DNA of 64,000 nucleotides, taken from the NCBI RefSeq assembly GCF_042944905.1, contig NZ_CP168496.1, positions 496,001 through 560,000 of the forward strand. Direction: 5' to 3'. Positions 34,302 through 43,529 of the stretch are shown here, in pieces. The first letter of the stretch is position 1, and each line of letters starts with the position of its first letter. The stretch comes from Psychrobacillus sp042944905 (GTDB lineage: Bacteria > Bacillota > Bacilli > Bacillales_A > Planococcaceae). The translations under genes and the position numbers were made by a program. The notes under the pieces are model-generated. The model was not told the DNA's origin. It searched no databases and saw only the letters and a list, made by a program, of their open reading frames with translations.

Positions 34302-34583
34302 TTTACTTTTACCTCACAAATTATACATGAATCAGTGGGTGCATGATTAGAGTAGATGATACTAGAAAAAAATAGATAGCATCTATTGATAAATAAGCGC
34401 TGAGCGGACGAAATTGCATCTTCGTCCGCTTTTAAAAAAGTAGGAAAGCATTTTAATCTCTCATTAACCAAACTTAATGCAACAAGTCTCTAAATATTCC
34501 AAGAGGGTGACGGACAAACACCCGCCACAAGATTACAGAAAAAAATGGCTCGTGAAGCGACGTAGTCACTTCACGAGCCACAA
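34302..34583. repeat. structured intergenic repeat, copy III
   Basis: It shares with copy I the leader (TGAATCAGTGGGTG, ATGATTAGAGTA) and then GATAGCATC, the AGCGGACGAA hairpin, TCTCATTAACCAAAC and GACGGACAAACA. The central hairpin TGGCTCGTGAAGCGAC (34546-34580) has one mismatch. It stops after this hairpin and lacks the right block. It ends 12 bp before the pdaC stop codon. Confidence 0.8.
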
Positions 34584-34595
34584 AAAATTCAATTC

Positions 34596-36059
34596 TTATT
34601 TTTTTAATTCAGAAACAGTCACAAACGTATAACCTTCTCCTTGTAAATAAGCAAGCACTGCGTCTAGCCCATCTGCAGTGGATGAATGAATATCATGCAT
34701 TAATACAATGGAACCATCTTTCACATGTGTTTTCACATGCTCCAGTAAGTGTTTTGCATCCTTGTATTTCCAATCGAGTGTGTCAACATCCCAAAGGATG
34801 ACTGGAAGGGAAGTCTGACTACGAACTGTTTTATTTACTGCTCCATAAGGAGGACGGAATACAGTGGGTTTGCTGCCAGTTGCTTTTTCAATTGCATCGC
34901 TTGTATTATTAATCTCGGAAGCTATTTTTTCTACACTAGCTTTTGTTAAATCAGAGTGGGTCCATGTATGATTTCCCAATTCATGACCTGCTTCTTTTAT
35001 TTCTTTAACAACGTCAGGGTAGAAAGAAACCCGACTTCCAAGCATAAAAAATGTAGCTTTTGCATTATACTTTTTAAGGGTATCTAGAATTTTTCTAGTG
35101 GTGACTGGATTAGGGCCATCATCAAATGTTAAGGCTACAACCTTACCGTTTGCAGGTATTTTGATTGCTTCCTCTTTTGGCGTTTCTGTTGCAACAGGCT
35201 CTTCTTTCTCAGGGACTTTACCAATAGGCTTTGTATCTACTGTGCCGGTGGGAAGTTTATACTCATCTGCTAAAATATCGTTTAGATCAGAGAGCGGGAT
35301 GGAAATTATTGGTTCTCCAGCAGCTCCTGATGCAATTTCATAATTACTATAATAAAAATCAATTGAATTTGTGTTCAATACAAAATTAGTAAAGTTACCC
35401 CACTTAGGCGCTGTTTTAACCTCGAATTGATTTAGTAATAAATAGGGACTTAATTGTTTATTAGATGTAATCGCATTTCTCACTCTAGTTGAAAGTATCT
35501 CCAGTGATTTCTCGTTTTTTGCAAGAAGGTCCTCGATCGTTAGCATATGACCTGATTGGTTATGTAAATGAATGATCTTTGTTTCAGATATTCCGTTAGC
35601 TCCTCTCGTATACATTTTCGAATGGATGACAAATGAGTAATCACCAGTAGTATTCTGGAAAACTTCAAATGATATATTTAACTCACTTTTAGTATGCTTT
35701 TTTGTTTCGCCAAAGTACTTTGTTTCATCTAAGTAAAGTGTTTTAAAATTTTGGGTATATTCCTTCACTATTTTGTTGAAGCTTGGAACATCACTTTGGG
35801 GATACTGAATTGCAAAAGGTGTAAATACATCGTTGGATGTTTCGGTAATTATACGGATTCCTGGATAAACGGATGCCTTTTCATTCACTTCTTCCGCAGC
35901 TCTTATAGGTTGGTTCGCAGTAATATTGTTTTCTTGCTTTTTGGAAGAATTAGGAATCCAAAGAAGAAAAGCAATTAAACTACTTAATGAGAGGATAGCA
36001 ACAATAAACATAATATCGATCCAGCGACTTCTTTTACTGGATCTTGGATTTAAAGACAT
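34596..36059 (-). CDS. pdaC: PdaC-like peptidoglycan deacetylase (DUF4163-DUF3298-NodB)
   Basis: A 487-residue membrane-anchored enzyme. An N-terminal TM lies at about 15-34. A DUF4163/DUF3298 region follows (about 60-280: DVPSFNKIVKEYTQNFKTLY, HLHNQSGHMLTIEDLL), then a C-terminal NodB domain. CE4 residues are intact: LTFDDGPNP (Asp pair), HTWTHSDL (two His), RPPYGAVN, WDVDTLDWK and LMHDIHSS (late His). The domain order equals B. subtilis PdaC, a MurNAc deacetylase of peptidoglycan. It is monocistronic. Confidence 0.88.
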   Translation of the reverse strand: MSLNPRSSKRSRWIDIMFIVAILSLSSLIAFLLWIPNSSKKQENNITANQPIRAAEEVNEKASVYPGIRIITETSNDVFTPFAIQYPQSDVPSFNKIVKEYTQNFKTLYLDETKYFGETKKHTKSELNISFEVFQNTTGDYSFVIHSKMYTRGANGISETKIIHLHNQSGHMLTIEDLLAKNEKSLEILSTRVRNAITSNKQLSPYLLLNQFEVKTAPKWGNFTNFVLNTNSIDFYYSNYEIASGAAGEPIISIPLSDLNDILADEYKLPTGTVDTKPIGKVPEKEEPVATETPKEEAIKIPANGKVVALTFDDGPNPVTTRKILDTLKKYNAKATFFMLGSRVSFYPDVVKEIKEAGHELGNHTWTHSDLTKASVEKIASEINNTSDAIEKATGSKPTVFRPPYGAVNKTVRSQTSLPVILWDVDTLDWKYKDAKHLLEHVKTHVKDGSIVLMHDIHSSTADGLDAVLAYLQGEGYTFVTVSELKK

Positions 36060-36186
36060 GGTAATTCTCCTTTTCTAATACATATATATTATATTAGATT
36101 AGACGGATGAATGGGTGATAAAGTTTTAGTATATCTTGTTTTTATTTCCACTGTTCGATAAGATTATCGTAAATGGAGGAAGGAAG

Positions 36187-36939
36187 GTGTTCCAACTGAC
36201 GCCAAACTATGAATTAGCAGTAGAATGCTGCCTACTCGCGGGCCGATTAATGATGGAAAGCGGAGCTGAAACATACCGTGCAGAAGATACGATGGATCGT
36301 ATGGCTCAATCGCAGAAATTGACGGAATCACAAAGCTTTGTTACTCCTACTGGGATAATTTTTAGTGGAAATAAAGCACTTCCTACTAGATTAGTGAGGA
36401 TTAATAATAGAACAACAGATTTAGGGAAAATTGCTCTAGTAAATGGAGTTTCTAGGAAGTTGGCAAATACAGAAATTTCATTGGAGGATGCGTATGAAGA
36501 GTTGAAAAAAATTGATGAAGAGCATAAAATGTACCCATTTTGGATTCAGATTATTGCTGCTTCCATTGCCTCGGGGGCCTTTCTTATATTGTTTGGTGCT
36601 AAGTTATTAGATATTCCAACTGCTATGATTGCGGGGGGGATCGGCTATGCTATAGCCGATAAGTTAGAACTAAAAACAAAAGTAAAGTTTTTCGCGGAAT
36701 TTTTAGCTGCATTGGTTATTAGTGGTATTGCAACATTCTCGGTGGCATATGGAATGGGCAGTGAAGTAGATAAGATTATTATTGGATCTGTCATGCCGCT
36801 TGTTCCAGGTCTTCTTATTACAAATGCTGTACGTGACTTAATGGCGGGGCATTTTGTGTCAGGGTTATCCAAAGGAGCAGAAGCATTTCTTACAGCATCT
36901 GCGATAGGCGCTGGTGTTGCCATTATTTTATCATTGTAA
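36187..36939 (+). CDS. threonine/serine exporter family, large subunit (YjjP/ThrE type)
   Basis: A protein of 250 residues from a GTG start at 36187, preceded by GGAGGAAGGA; the frame is open 17 codons more. The N-terminal soluble DUF1212 part (AGRLMMESGAETYRAEDTMDRM, then FVTPTGIIFS) is followed by five membrane segments. The phrase VMPLVPGLLITNAVRDLMAGH is the hallmark of the ThrE fold. It pairs with the next gene as the two halves of a split ThrE exporter. The substrate in Bacillus is not proven. Confidence 0.87.
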   Translation: MFQLTPNYELAVECCLLAGRLMMESGAETYRAEDTMDRMAQSQKLTESQSFVTPTGIIFSGNKALPTRLVRINNRTTDLGKIALVNGVSRKLANTEISLEDAYEELKKIDEEHKMYPFWIQIIAASIASGAFLILFGAKLLDIPTAMIAGGIGYAIADKLELKTKVKFFAEFLAALVISGIATFSVAYGMGSEVDKIIIGSVMPLVPGLLITNAVRDLMAGHFVSGLSKGAEAFLTASAIGAGVAIILSL

Positions 36940-36950
36940 GGAGGAAGCAA

Positions 36951-37406
36951 ATGCATATGTCGTATTTATTACAAGGAGTATTAAGTTTTACTGCAGCAAC
37001 CGCGTTTGGGATAGTTTTCAATGCTCCAAAGAACTCCCTTTTTTATTGCGGTCTTGTTGGGATGACGGGTTGGCTAATATATTCTTTTGTAGACCAACTA
37101 ACAAATGATCCTGTGAAGTCTTCCTTTGCGGGAGCATTTACAATTGCATTTGTTGCGCATTTGATGGCAAAACGAATTAAAATGCCAATGATTATTTTTA
37201 GTGTAGCGGGAATTATCCCTTTAGTACCAGGAGGTGTTGCATATACAGCAATGCGCCACATTGTGGAGGAAGATTATGGTTTAGCTATTGAATTTGCCTC
37301 CCGTGCATTAATGATTTCTGGTGCTATTGCTATTGGTTTAGTATTTGCAGAGATAATTACAAAATTACTATTAAGAACGATAAAAAAGCCCAAATTAAAA
37401 CCGTGA
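36951..37406 (+). CDS. threonine/serine exporter family, small subunit (YjjB type)
   Basis: A 151-residue membrane protein with four segments and the motif IIPLVPGGVAYTAMRHIVEED, matching the DUF3815/YjjB half of ThrE. It starts 11 bp after the partner gene behind TAAGGAGGAAG. The two products probably form one transporter. The terminator overlaps its stop codon. Confidence 0.87.
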   Translation: MHMSYLLQGVLSFTAATAFGIVFNAPKNSLFYCGLVGMTGWLIYSFVDQLTNDPVKSSFAGAFTIAFVAHLMAKRIKMPMIIFSVAGIIPLVPGGVAYTAMRHIVEEDYGLAIEFASRALMISGAIAIGLVFAEIITKLLLRTIKKPKLKP

Positions 37407-37434
37407 AAAAACTTAAATGTTTTTCACGGTTTTT
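37398..37434. terminator. bidirectional terminator overlapping two stop codons
   Basis: The perfect stem AAACCGTGAAAAA / TTTTTCACGGTTT has a 9-nt loop. It overlaps the ends of the YjjB-type gene and the convergent EAL gene. Confidence 0.88.
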
Positions 37435-39455
37435 GCATCTTTACTTAGCAATGCTTCTATTTCATTCGCTGAAATAGGTTTGCTTACATAATATCCTTGA
37501 ATAGCATCACAACCCATTTGTTTCAAAAGCTGATATTGATCAATGGTTTCAACTCCCTCGGCCACAACACGAATGCTCAAGGAATGTCCAAATTGTATTA
37601 AGCCCTGAACAAGATGTTGTAGCTTCTCTTGTTGCATAAGTGAGTTGATAAATGATTTGTCTACTTTTAATTGACTGATTGGAAGAAGTTGTAGATACCT
37701 TAATGATGCATAGCCAGTACCAAAATCATCTAGCACGAATGACACGCCGTCCGCCTGTAACTTTTGCATTTGTTGGATAATCGACTTCTCTGCCTCTGCC
37801 TCTAAAGCAAATTTCTCCGTAAATTCTATTTGTAAAGTTTCTGGTGAACAATTATATTTCTCTAACATTTTGCGAATTATTTTCACCATATTTTTATCTC
37901 GAAATTCGCGTATAGAGGAATTGAAACTTACCTTAATAGGAAAACCTTTGCTTTGCCAAATAGATGCTTGCTCACAACACTTTTCAAGCATAAAAGTACC
38001 TATTTCGTTGATCAATCCAGTTTCTTCCGCAATCGGAATTAGCTCTTCTGGAGAAATGACACCTAGTACTTCATCTTCCCAACGAACAAGTGCTTCCACA
38101 GTGGTAATTTTACCGGTCTGCACATCTTTTTGTGGTAGGTACATAACATGAAGATCATTTTGATTTAATGCTTCTAGTAATCGTTTTTCGATTTGTATTG
38201 TTCTACTTAGTTTGTGTTGATCGGATTGGGAAAGACTTACAATCGTTCCTCCACCTTCTTTTTTAATCTTTTGAATGGTGGCATTGGAAGCTTTTATCAA
38301 GTGTATATAGGATTGTTGATCTTCTGGATATTTAGTAATAGCGCCACTTATTGTGATTGGAACGATCTTATTATTTAAATAAATAGGATTTTGTTTTAAA
38401 TAGTTTGTGAATCCTTGTATATACCAATCGCTTAAAGGAGTGAGGAGGGCAAATTCATCTCTGCCAGTTCGAGCGATGGTCGTCTCTTCAAAATATACTT
38501 TTAACCTTTTAGTAAACTCTATTAAAAGTTCTGCTTCTGTTTGATCATTGAATATCTCTTTCAATGTATAAAACTGATCTATTGTAATGAAAACAAAGGA
38601 AAAATTCCTATTCTCCACAATATGCTCTTTAACGACTTCCTCTAAGCGATACCTACTCATCAGTCCCGTGTCCATATCCACGTATGCTATTTGCTCTAAA
38701 CGAGATTGAAATAATTTTTTTTCTGTAACTTCCTCTTCCAATAATAAATAATAGAGCGTGTTATTCTTTGAGTCGGCAACTGGCATAGCAAGTAAATTTA
38801 CCCAGTATTTTGCACCGTCTTTTGTTGTTTTCTCAACAGTACCTTGGAACCTTTCACCTCTGTTAAGAGTTTTCATTATTTTATCTGCAACTAGCATATT
38901 ATCCGGTGTATCAGGAAGCAACTGCCAAAATGATTTACCTAAGATTCTTTTTGGAGTCCAGTTACTTTTCTTTAAAAATTGTGTATTAGCATGAGTGATT
39001 AAACCTTCTCTATCCAAATAAACAACCATAAAAGATTCTGACAGATTTTTTTTCAACAACTGTAATTCTAAAAATGAAGATGAATCTGAATTTGGAATAT
39101 GATCTGTTTCAACAAGAAATAAAACATACCGATTATGTTCAAAAGTAAAGGATTTTGCTAAAAGAGAAGCCTTCGATTGTTCACCGTTTTCGTGATAAAG
39201 CAGGACGGAATCATACCGAATAGGTTCCACATTATGTAATAGGTTTTCAAATAAGGAGGAAAAATGTCCTTGTAAACTATTATCAAACAAAGGAGGATAA
39301 TCTGTTTTAATATTATCAAAAGTATATCCAAAATGTCTTTCAGCTTCTCTACTAAACCAAATGATATTTCCATCTTTATCTGTCAAAAAGGTCGGATAAG
39401 GTAAATGGCTAAAAATGGCGCTGCATGAATCTAGTAATTCTTTCATAGAATTCAT
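37413..39455 (-). CDS. PAS-GGDEF-EAL cyclic-di-GMP signalling protein
   Basis: A protein of 680 residues from ATG 39455, preceded by GAAAGGGGTCG; the frame runs 20 codons further. It has two PAS domains (about 10-125 and 135-255; FLTDKDGNIIWFSREAERHF and DREGLITHANTQFLKKSNW) and a GGDEF domain at about 260-415. The signature reads RTGRDEF instead of RxGGDEF, so cyclase activity is doubtful. A complete EAL domain follows (about 425-675): EALVRW, SFNSS, IEFTEK, LDDFGTGYASLRYL, KVDKSFI and AEGVET. The expected role is a c-di-GMP phosphodiesterase tuned by a PAS-sensed signal. No membrane segment is visible. Confidence 0.9.
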   Translation of the reverse strand: MNSMKELLDSCSAIFSHLPYPTFLTDKDGNIIWFSREAERHFGYTFDNIKTDYPPLFDNSLQGHFSSLFENLLHNVEPIRYDSVLLYHENGEQSKASLLAKSFTFEHNRYVLFLVETDHIPNSDSSSFLELQLLKKNLSESFMVVYLDREGLITHANTQFLKKSNWTPKRILGKSFWQLLPDTPDNMLVADKIMKTLNRGERFQGTVEKTTKDGAKYWVNLLAMPVADSKNNTLYYLLLEEEVTEKKLFQSRLEQIAYVDMDTGLMSRYRLEEVVKEHIVENRNFSFVFITIDQFYTLKEIFNDQTEAELLIEFTKRLKVYFEETTIARTGRDEFALLTPLSDWYIQGFTNYLKQNPIYLNNKIVPITISGAITKYPEDQQSYIHLIKASNATIQKIKKEGGGTIVSLSQSDQHKLSRTIQIEKRLLEALNQNDLHVMYLPQKDVQTGKITTVEALVRWEDEVLGVISPEELIPIAEETGLINEIGTFMLEKCCEQASIWQSKGFPIKVSFNSSIREFRDKNMVKIIRKMLEKYNCSPETLQIEFTEKFALEAEAEKSIIQQMQKLQADGVSFVLDDFGTGYASLRYLQLLPISQLKVDKSFINSLMQQEKLQHLVQGLIQFGHSLSIRVVAEGVETIDQYQLLKQMGCDAIQGYYVSKPISANEIEALLSKDAKTVKNI

Positions 39456-39654
39456 CTTTACGACCCCTTTCGTTATTATTCTATTAATTATATAGAATAG
39501 AGTGAATTTAGTCATTACTATAGAGCAATATATTCACGTTATTAAAGTAAATGGATATTTTGATCCAATTGTATAGTGATTTTATGACCTATTTTTGTTG
39601 TAATAAAAATAAGTTAGAGTAAAATTAAAACAATGAGAATGAGGTGACTAGAAA

Positions 39655-40572
39655 GTGGAACGTTGGAAAGGTATTACATTAATAATAGTGGGTGCGATGC
39701 TTTGGGGTGCTTCTGGTCCCATGATGGAGTGGGTATTACACAATAGTAATTTTTCAATTCAATTTTTTATGACAATTCGTTTGACTGTTGCTGGCCTATT
39801 TCTATTATTATTTTTAAAGTTAAGTGGAAAGAAGATTTTTGCAATTTGGAAAGAGCCAAGCTGGTGGAGACAACTAGTCGTCTTTGGGATTTTCGGAATG
39901 CTTGGTGCTCAATACACATTTGTTGCCACAATAGAAGCTAGTAATGCATCAATTGCAACATTATTACAATTTTTAGGTCCAATCTATATTGTTCTACTTG
40001 TCTCCTGGAAAAGTAGAAAGTTTCCTCCGAGATATCAAGTGATTGGTATTGTCGGCACACTTTTTGGTTTGTTTTTTTTGTTGACGAATGCCAAACTGGA
40101 CGAGCTATTGATAAGTACAGAGGCTTTACTTTGGGGGCTAGGCGTAGGCCTAACGTTTGCTTTTTATACGGTGTACCCAGCTAGACTTATGAAAGAATGG
40201 GGAGTACTGATTGTTGTAGGATGGGGTATGTTAGTAGCTGGTATAGTTTTAGCAATCGTTACTCAATGTTGGCGATCAAATGAGTGGAACTATTTGGCGG
40301 AGTTTCCGGTGAATTTGATGATTGCTTGTATCATAATAATCGGTACTGTTGCATTTGTGCTCTTTTTATCAAGTATGAAATACATAACCGCGGTCGAAAC
40401 AAGCATTCTTTCCAGTATGGAACCCTTAACAGCTATGGTTATTTCAGTGATTTGGTTTGGACAAATTCTTGGAGCATGGCAATACTTCGGTGTAGTAGTT
40501 ATGCTAATTTTTGTTACATGGCTTTCCATTGCAGGGGAGATAAAGCGGAAGAAAAAAGTACTCATGGAATAA
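39655..40572 (+). CDS. EamA/DMT-family transporter
   Basis: A 305-residue membrane protein with ten hydrophobic segments in two EamA halves (GAMLWGASGPMMEWVL near the N-terminus; FLSSMKYITAVETSILSSME in the second half). It is a drug/metabolite transporter of the YicL-like group with unknown substrate. The GTG start follows GAATGAGGTGAC. It is monocistronic, with a terminator at 40600. Confidence 0.87.
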   Translation: MERWKGITLIIVGAMLWGASGPMMEWVLHNSNFSIQFFMTIRLTVAGLFLLLFLKLSGKKIFAIWKEPSWWRQLVVFGIFGMLGAQYTFVATIEASNASIATLLQFLGPIYIVLLVSWKSRKFPPRYQVIGIVGTLFGLFFLLTNAKLDELLISTEALLWGLGVGLTFAFYTVYPARLMKEWGVLIVVGWGMLVAGIVLAIVTQCWRSNEWNYLAEFPVNLMIACIIIIGTVAFVLFLSSMKYITAVETSILSSMEPLTAMVISVIWFGQILGAWQYFGVVVMLIFVTWLSIAGEIKRKKKVLME

Positions 40573-40599
40573 AAAAATAGTGTGGATAACTTTGGGATT

Positions 40600-40642
40600 A
40601 GGTTCCAGGAATATGAAAATTCCTGAAACCTTTTTATTTTTT
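40600..40642 (+). terminator. rho-independent terminator
   Basis: The stem AGGTTCCAGGAAT / ATTCCTGAAACCT has one mismatch and is followed by a T-rich run. Confidence 0.85.
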
Positions 40643-40670
40643 AGAATTAGAAAACATAGAGGCTAAAAAG

Positions 40671-40765
40671 GTTGATTTCCGCTGCAGGCGTCCCCCCTTT
40701 CCGCTCAATTAATAAAATAATTATTATTCGAGTTTTAATAATTGTATGCTTTTTATGAAATTAAC
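40671..40765. repeat. truncated GC-rich repeat plus shared AT-rich flank
   Basis: GATTTCCGCTGCAGGCGTCC is the left end of the GC-rich repeat family, cut off after about 30 bp. The AT-rich segment TTTTAATAATT..ATGCT, ATGAAATTAACT that follows also follows the partial copy at 31739. Confidence 0.6.
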
Positions 40766-40863
40766 TTTATCTATACAGCATCTATATAAACTAGCATCTC
40801 CACTTATTAAAGTGGGCAAAGAACGCATTGTTTTTATACTGCGTCGTAAGAAAGTTACTGCTA

Positions 40864-40992
40864 GGATTTTCGCTGCAGAACGGACGCTTTCCGCAGGGTG
40901 AGCGATGAGCCTTCACCGTCTCTACGCGCCGTTGTGAAGTCTCATTTTGCTCACTTGATCCTGCTGGAGTCGCCGCCCTGCAGCGAAAATCC
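40864..40992. repeat. complete GC-rich palindromic repeat, 129 bp
   Basis: It is bounded by a perfect 15-bp inverted repeat, GGATTTTCGCTGCAG (40864-40878) and its complement (40978-40992). The interior has GACGCTTTCCGCAGGGTGA, GATGAGCC and GGAGTCGCCGCC. It is the same family as 41353-41480. GC content is far above the flanks. A 67-codon minus-strand frame over it is not a gene. Confidence 0.75.
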
Positions 40993-41081
40993 ATCCTATT
41001 TGCTAACTATTCAACATCACTACTATATTTCGTTCAATCTTATGAAGTGTTTTCTAAAATAAAATCCAATAAATGGCTGAA

Positions 41082-41186
41082 CGAGACCAATCAAGTGATG
41101 TTCGCAACTAACTTACCGTCAAACGAGACAAAAACTATCGCAAACGAGACCAAATTGCTACTCAACGAGACCATTTCTCATAATAA
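41082..41186. repeat. five-unit 21-bp phased repeat array, locus 3 (inverted)
   Basis: Read as CGAGACCAAT, cores start at 41082, 41103 (degenerate CGCAA), 41124, 41145 and 41166, all 21 bp apart. The last unit, CGAGACCATTTCTCATAATA, and the next bases AAAGC.TTAACTT are shared with locus 5. It lies in the 1.2-kb gene-free stretch 40573-41792. Confidence 0.9.
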
Positions 41187-41352
41187 AGCTTTAACTTAGT
41201 GTGAGATGGCACTTATAAAGTGTGAGCTATCATTATATTGTGCAAATCCATCCAAATGTTGCTCATATCTCGCTCTATTTTGCGCATATGCCTTGTAAGA
41301 TTAAGCAAAATGTATTCTATGTTGTGGATAACAAGTAAAATAATGCACATTA

Positions 41353-41480
41353 TTGATTGCAGCGGCAGGCGGCGACTCCGAAGGGATCAGGGAGACAGAT
41401 GAGACCGCACAAGCGGCGCACATGCGACGGTGCTGGCTCATCCGCTCCCCCCTCGGTAAGCGTCCGCCTAGAGCGGAAAT
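41353..41480. repeat. complete GC-rich palindromic repeat, about 128 bp
   Basis: It begins GATTGCAGCGGCAGGCGGCG and ends GCGTCCGCCTAGAGCGGAAA TC, which pair imperfectly. The interior has GACTCCGAAGGGATCAGG and GCTGGCTCATCCGC. The 103-codon plus-strand frame that covers it is a by-product of its GC content. Confidence 0.75.
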
Positions 41481-41792
41481 CCCGGCGGTCACTATGACGC
41501 AGTATATAAAAAATCCGTTATATATTACGCGTAATAAAAAACACCGTGTGCATGATATTGTCCCCTCGTCCAAACTGAAACGAAAACAAACATATTTTAA
41601 CGAAGATTTTAATGCTTTCCTTACAAGTATTTTGTGTAAGAAAGTGGTTAATCAAATGTGTTAGTAGTGTGAATAATCAAAGATTACCTAAACAATAGGT
41701 CATCTTTTTCTATAAGTTTTCGGATAATTATGGCATAATAGGTTTTAACAATAATTAATTCGAGTAACGAAGAATCTAGGGGTGTTTTAGAC

Positions 41793-43529
41793 GTGAAGAC
41801 AGTTTTATCTTATTTATCTCCTTATAAGTGGCTTGTAGTTACTGCATTATTCTTAATGCTAATAGAACTTTCTGTAGAGCTTATTCAGCCACTATTAATA
41901 GGTACTATCATCGATGATGGAATACTAGCAAAGAACCAGCAATCGATTATTTTTTGGGGAAGTATTATGCTAGGCTGTTCGGCTATTGCATTTTTAGCAG
42001 GAATTATTAATACATATATTGCTTCTCATGTTGTACAAAGCTATGGATATGATATACGACAAGTACTTTTTAAAAAAATTCAATCGTTTACGATGGCAAC
42101 TTTTTTAAAATTTCCTTCCGCTAGTTTAATCACAAGACTAACGAATGATGTGACAATTACACAAAACCTTTTTTTTATGGGTCTTCGTATTATGTTACGT
42201 GCTCCGTTAATAGTTATTGGCAGTATCATAATGTCTTTCTTTGTAAATGCATATTTAGCAATGTTCTTAGTAATTGGCGCACCTATTTTAGTCATCTTTC
42301 TGTACGTTATGAGTCGGAAAGGGATGGAACTTTTTGCAAAAGTACAAAAAAGTGTAGACCGAGTGACGCGTAAAGTACAAGAAAATTTGCAAGCAGTTCG
42401 ATTGATAAAAGCGTATTTACGTGGCAACTTTGAGTCGAGCAGATTCGCAGGAGTTGCAGATGTACTGAAAGTGGATAATGTGAAGGCATTTAGGATTATG
42501 GAGTTAATATTACCAGTACTTCTATTTATCATGAACATAAGTTTAATGGCAGTTCTCTGGTTTGGTGCAAAAGAGATACAAGCAGGAGGAGCACAAATGG
42601 GGGAGCTTGTTGCAATTGTTAACTATGCAATGCGAATGACAGGTGCTTTTTCTATGTTTTCCTTTATTATTGTCTTTTTCTCTCGAGCGAAAGCATCTGC
42701 AGAACGTATGGAAGAAGTATTAGTTGTGGAAGAAGGAATAGAAGAGATCAGTACTTATCCAGTCGATGCTCATCCAGGAGTCGGGGAAATTGAGTTTCAA
42801 CACGTATCCTTTCATTATCCAACAACAGATGCTCCTGTTTTAAAGGATGTATCCTTTACTGTTAAAGCTGGTTCCAAACTCGCGATAATGGGAGCGACTG
42901 GTTCTGGTAAATCCACGCTACTAAATTTAATTCCGCGGTTTTTTGATGCAACAGAGGGAAACATTTTTATAGACGGAGTAGAAGTAAAAGAATGGCCATT
43001 AAAAGAACTTCGACAAGTAATTGGGCTAGTTCCACAACAATCGATCCTTTTTACAGGAAGTATTGAAGAAAATTTAGGTTGGGGTGACTCTACTGCAACG
43101 GAAGAGTTATTAAAAGAAGCTGCAAAACAAGCGCAAATTCACAACTCTATTGAGCAATTTCCAGATCAATACGAAACGAGAGTTGGTCAAAAAGGAGTTA
43201 ATTTGTCAGGCGGGCAAAAGCAAAGATTATCCATTGCACGTGCATTAGTCCGTAAGCCAGAAATTTTATTGTTAGACGATAGTACAAGTGCGCTAGATGT
43301 TTCGACGGAAAATGCATTGTGGGAAGCATTAGAAGACGAACAAGCAACGATGCTTGTCATTACACAAAAAATTAGAACAGCTAAAGGTGCAGACCAAATT
43401 CTTTTACTAGAAGAAGGGGTTGTCTCCGCTTATGGCACGCATGATGAATTGATGGAGAGCTCTTCTTTATATAGAGAAATTGCAGAATCACAGCAGGAGG
43501 GTGATCATCATGTTGAACTTCATTCGTAA
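41793..43529 (+). CDS. heterodimeric ABC exporter subunit with degenerate ATP site
   Basis: A 578-residue half-transporter with six TM segments (about 1-300) and a C-terminal ATPase. Walker A is GATGSGKST and the signature is LSGGQKQR. Walker B reads LLLDDSTSALD with Asp in place of the catalytic Glu, and the H-loop reads VITQKIRT with Gln in place of His. These are the usual changes in the non-catalytic half of heterodimeric multidrug exporters such as YfiB/YfiC, BmrC/BmrD and TM287/288. The partner is the next gene, which overlaps it by 20 bp. The GTG start is used. Confidence 0.9.
   Translation: MKTVLSYLSPYKWLVVTALFLMLIELSVELIQPLLIGTIIDDGILAKNQQSIIFWGSIMLGCSAIAFLAGIINTYIASHVVQSYGYDIRQVLFKKIQSFTMATFLKFPSASLITRLTNDVTITQNLFFMGLRIMLRAPLIVIGSIIMSFFVNAYLAMFLVIGAPILVIFLYVMSRKGMELFAKVQKSVDRVTRKVQENLQAVRLIKAYLRGNFESSRFAGVADVLKVDNVKAFRIMELILPVLLFIMNISLMAVLWFGAKEIQAGGAQMGELVAIVNYAMRMTGAFSMFSFIIVFFSRAKASAERMEEVLVVEEGIEEISTYPVDAHPGVGEIEFQHVSFHYPTTDAPVLKDVSFTVKAGSKLAIMGATGSGKSTLLNLIPRFFDATEGNIFIDGVEVKEWPLKELRQVIGLVPQQSILFTGSIEENLGWGDSTATEELLKEAAKQAQIHNSIEQFPDQYETRVGQKGVNLSGGQKQRLSIARALVRKPEILLLDDSTSALDVSTENALWEALEDEQATMLVITQKIRTAKGADQILLLEEGVVSAYGTHDELMESSSLYREIAESQQEGDHHVELHS

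Noticed and set aside
41353..41664. 103-codon plus-strand frame
   Set aside because: The first part lies in a GC-rich palindromic repeat and the rest in AT-rich non-coding sequence. The composition switch and lack of a ribosome site argue against a gene.
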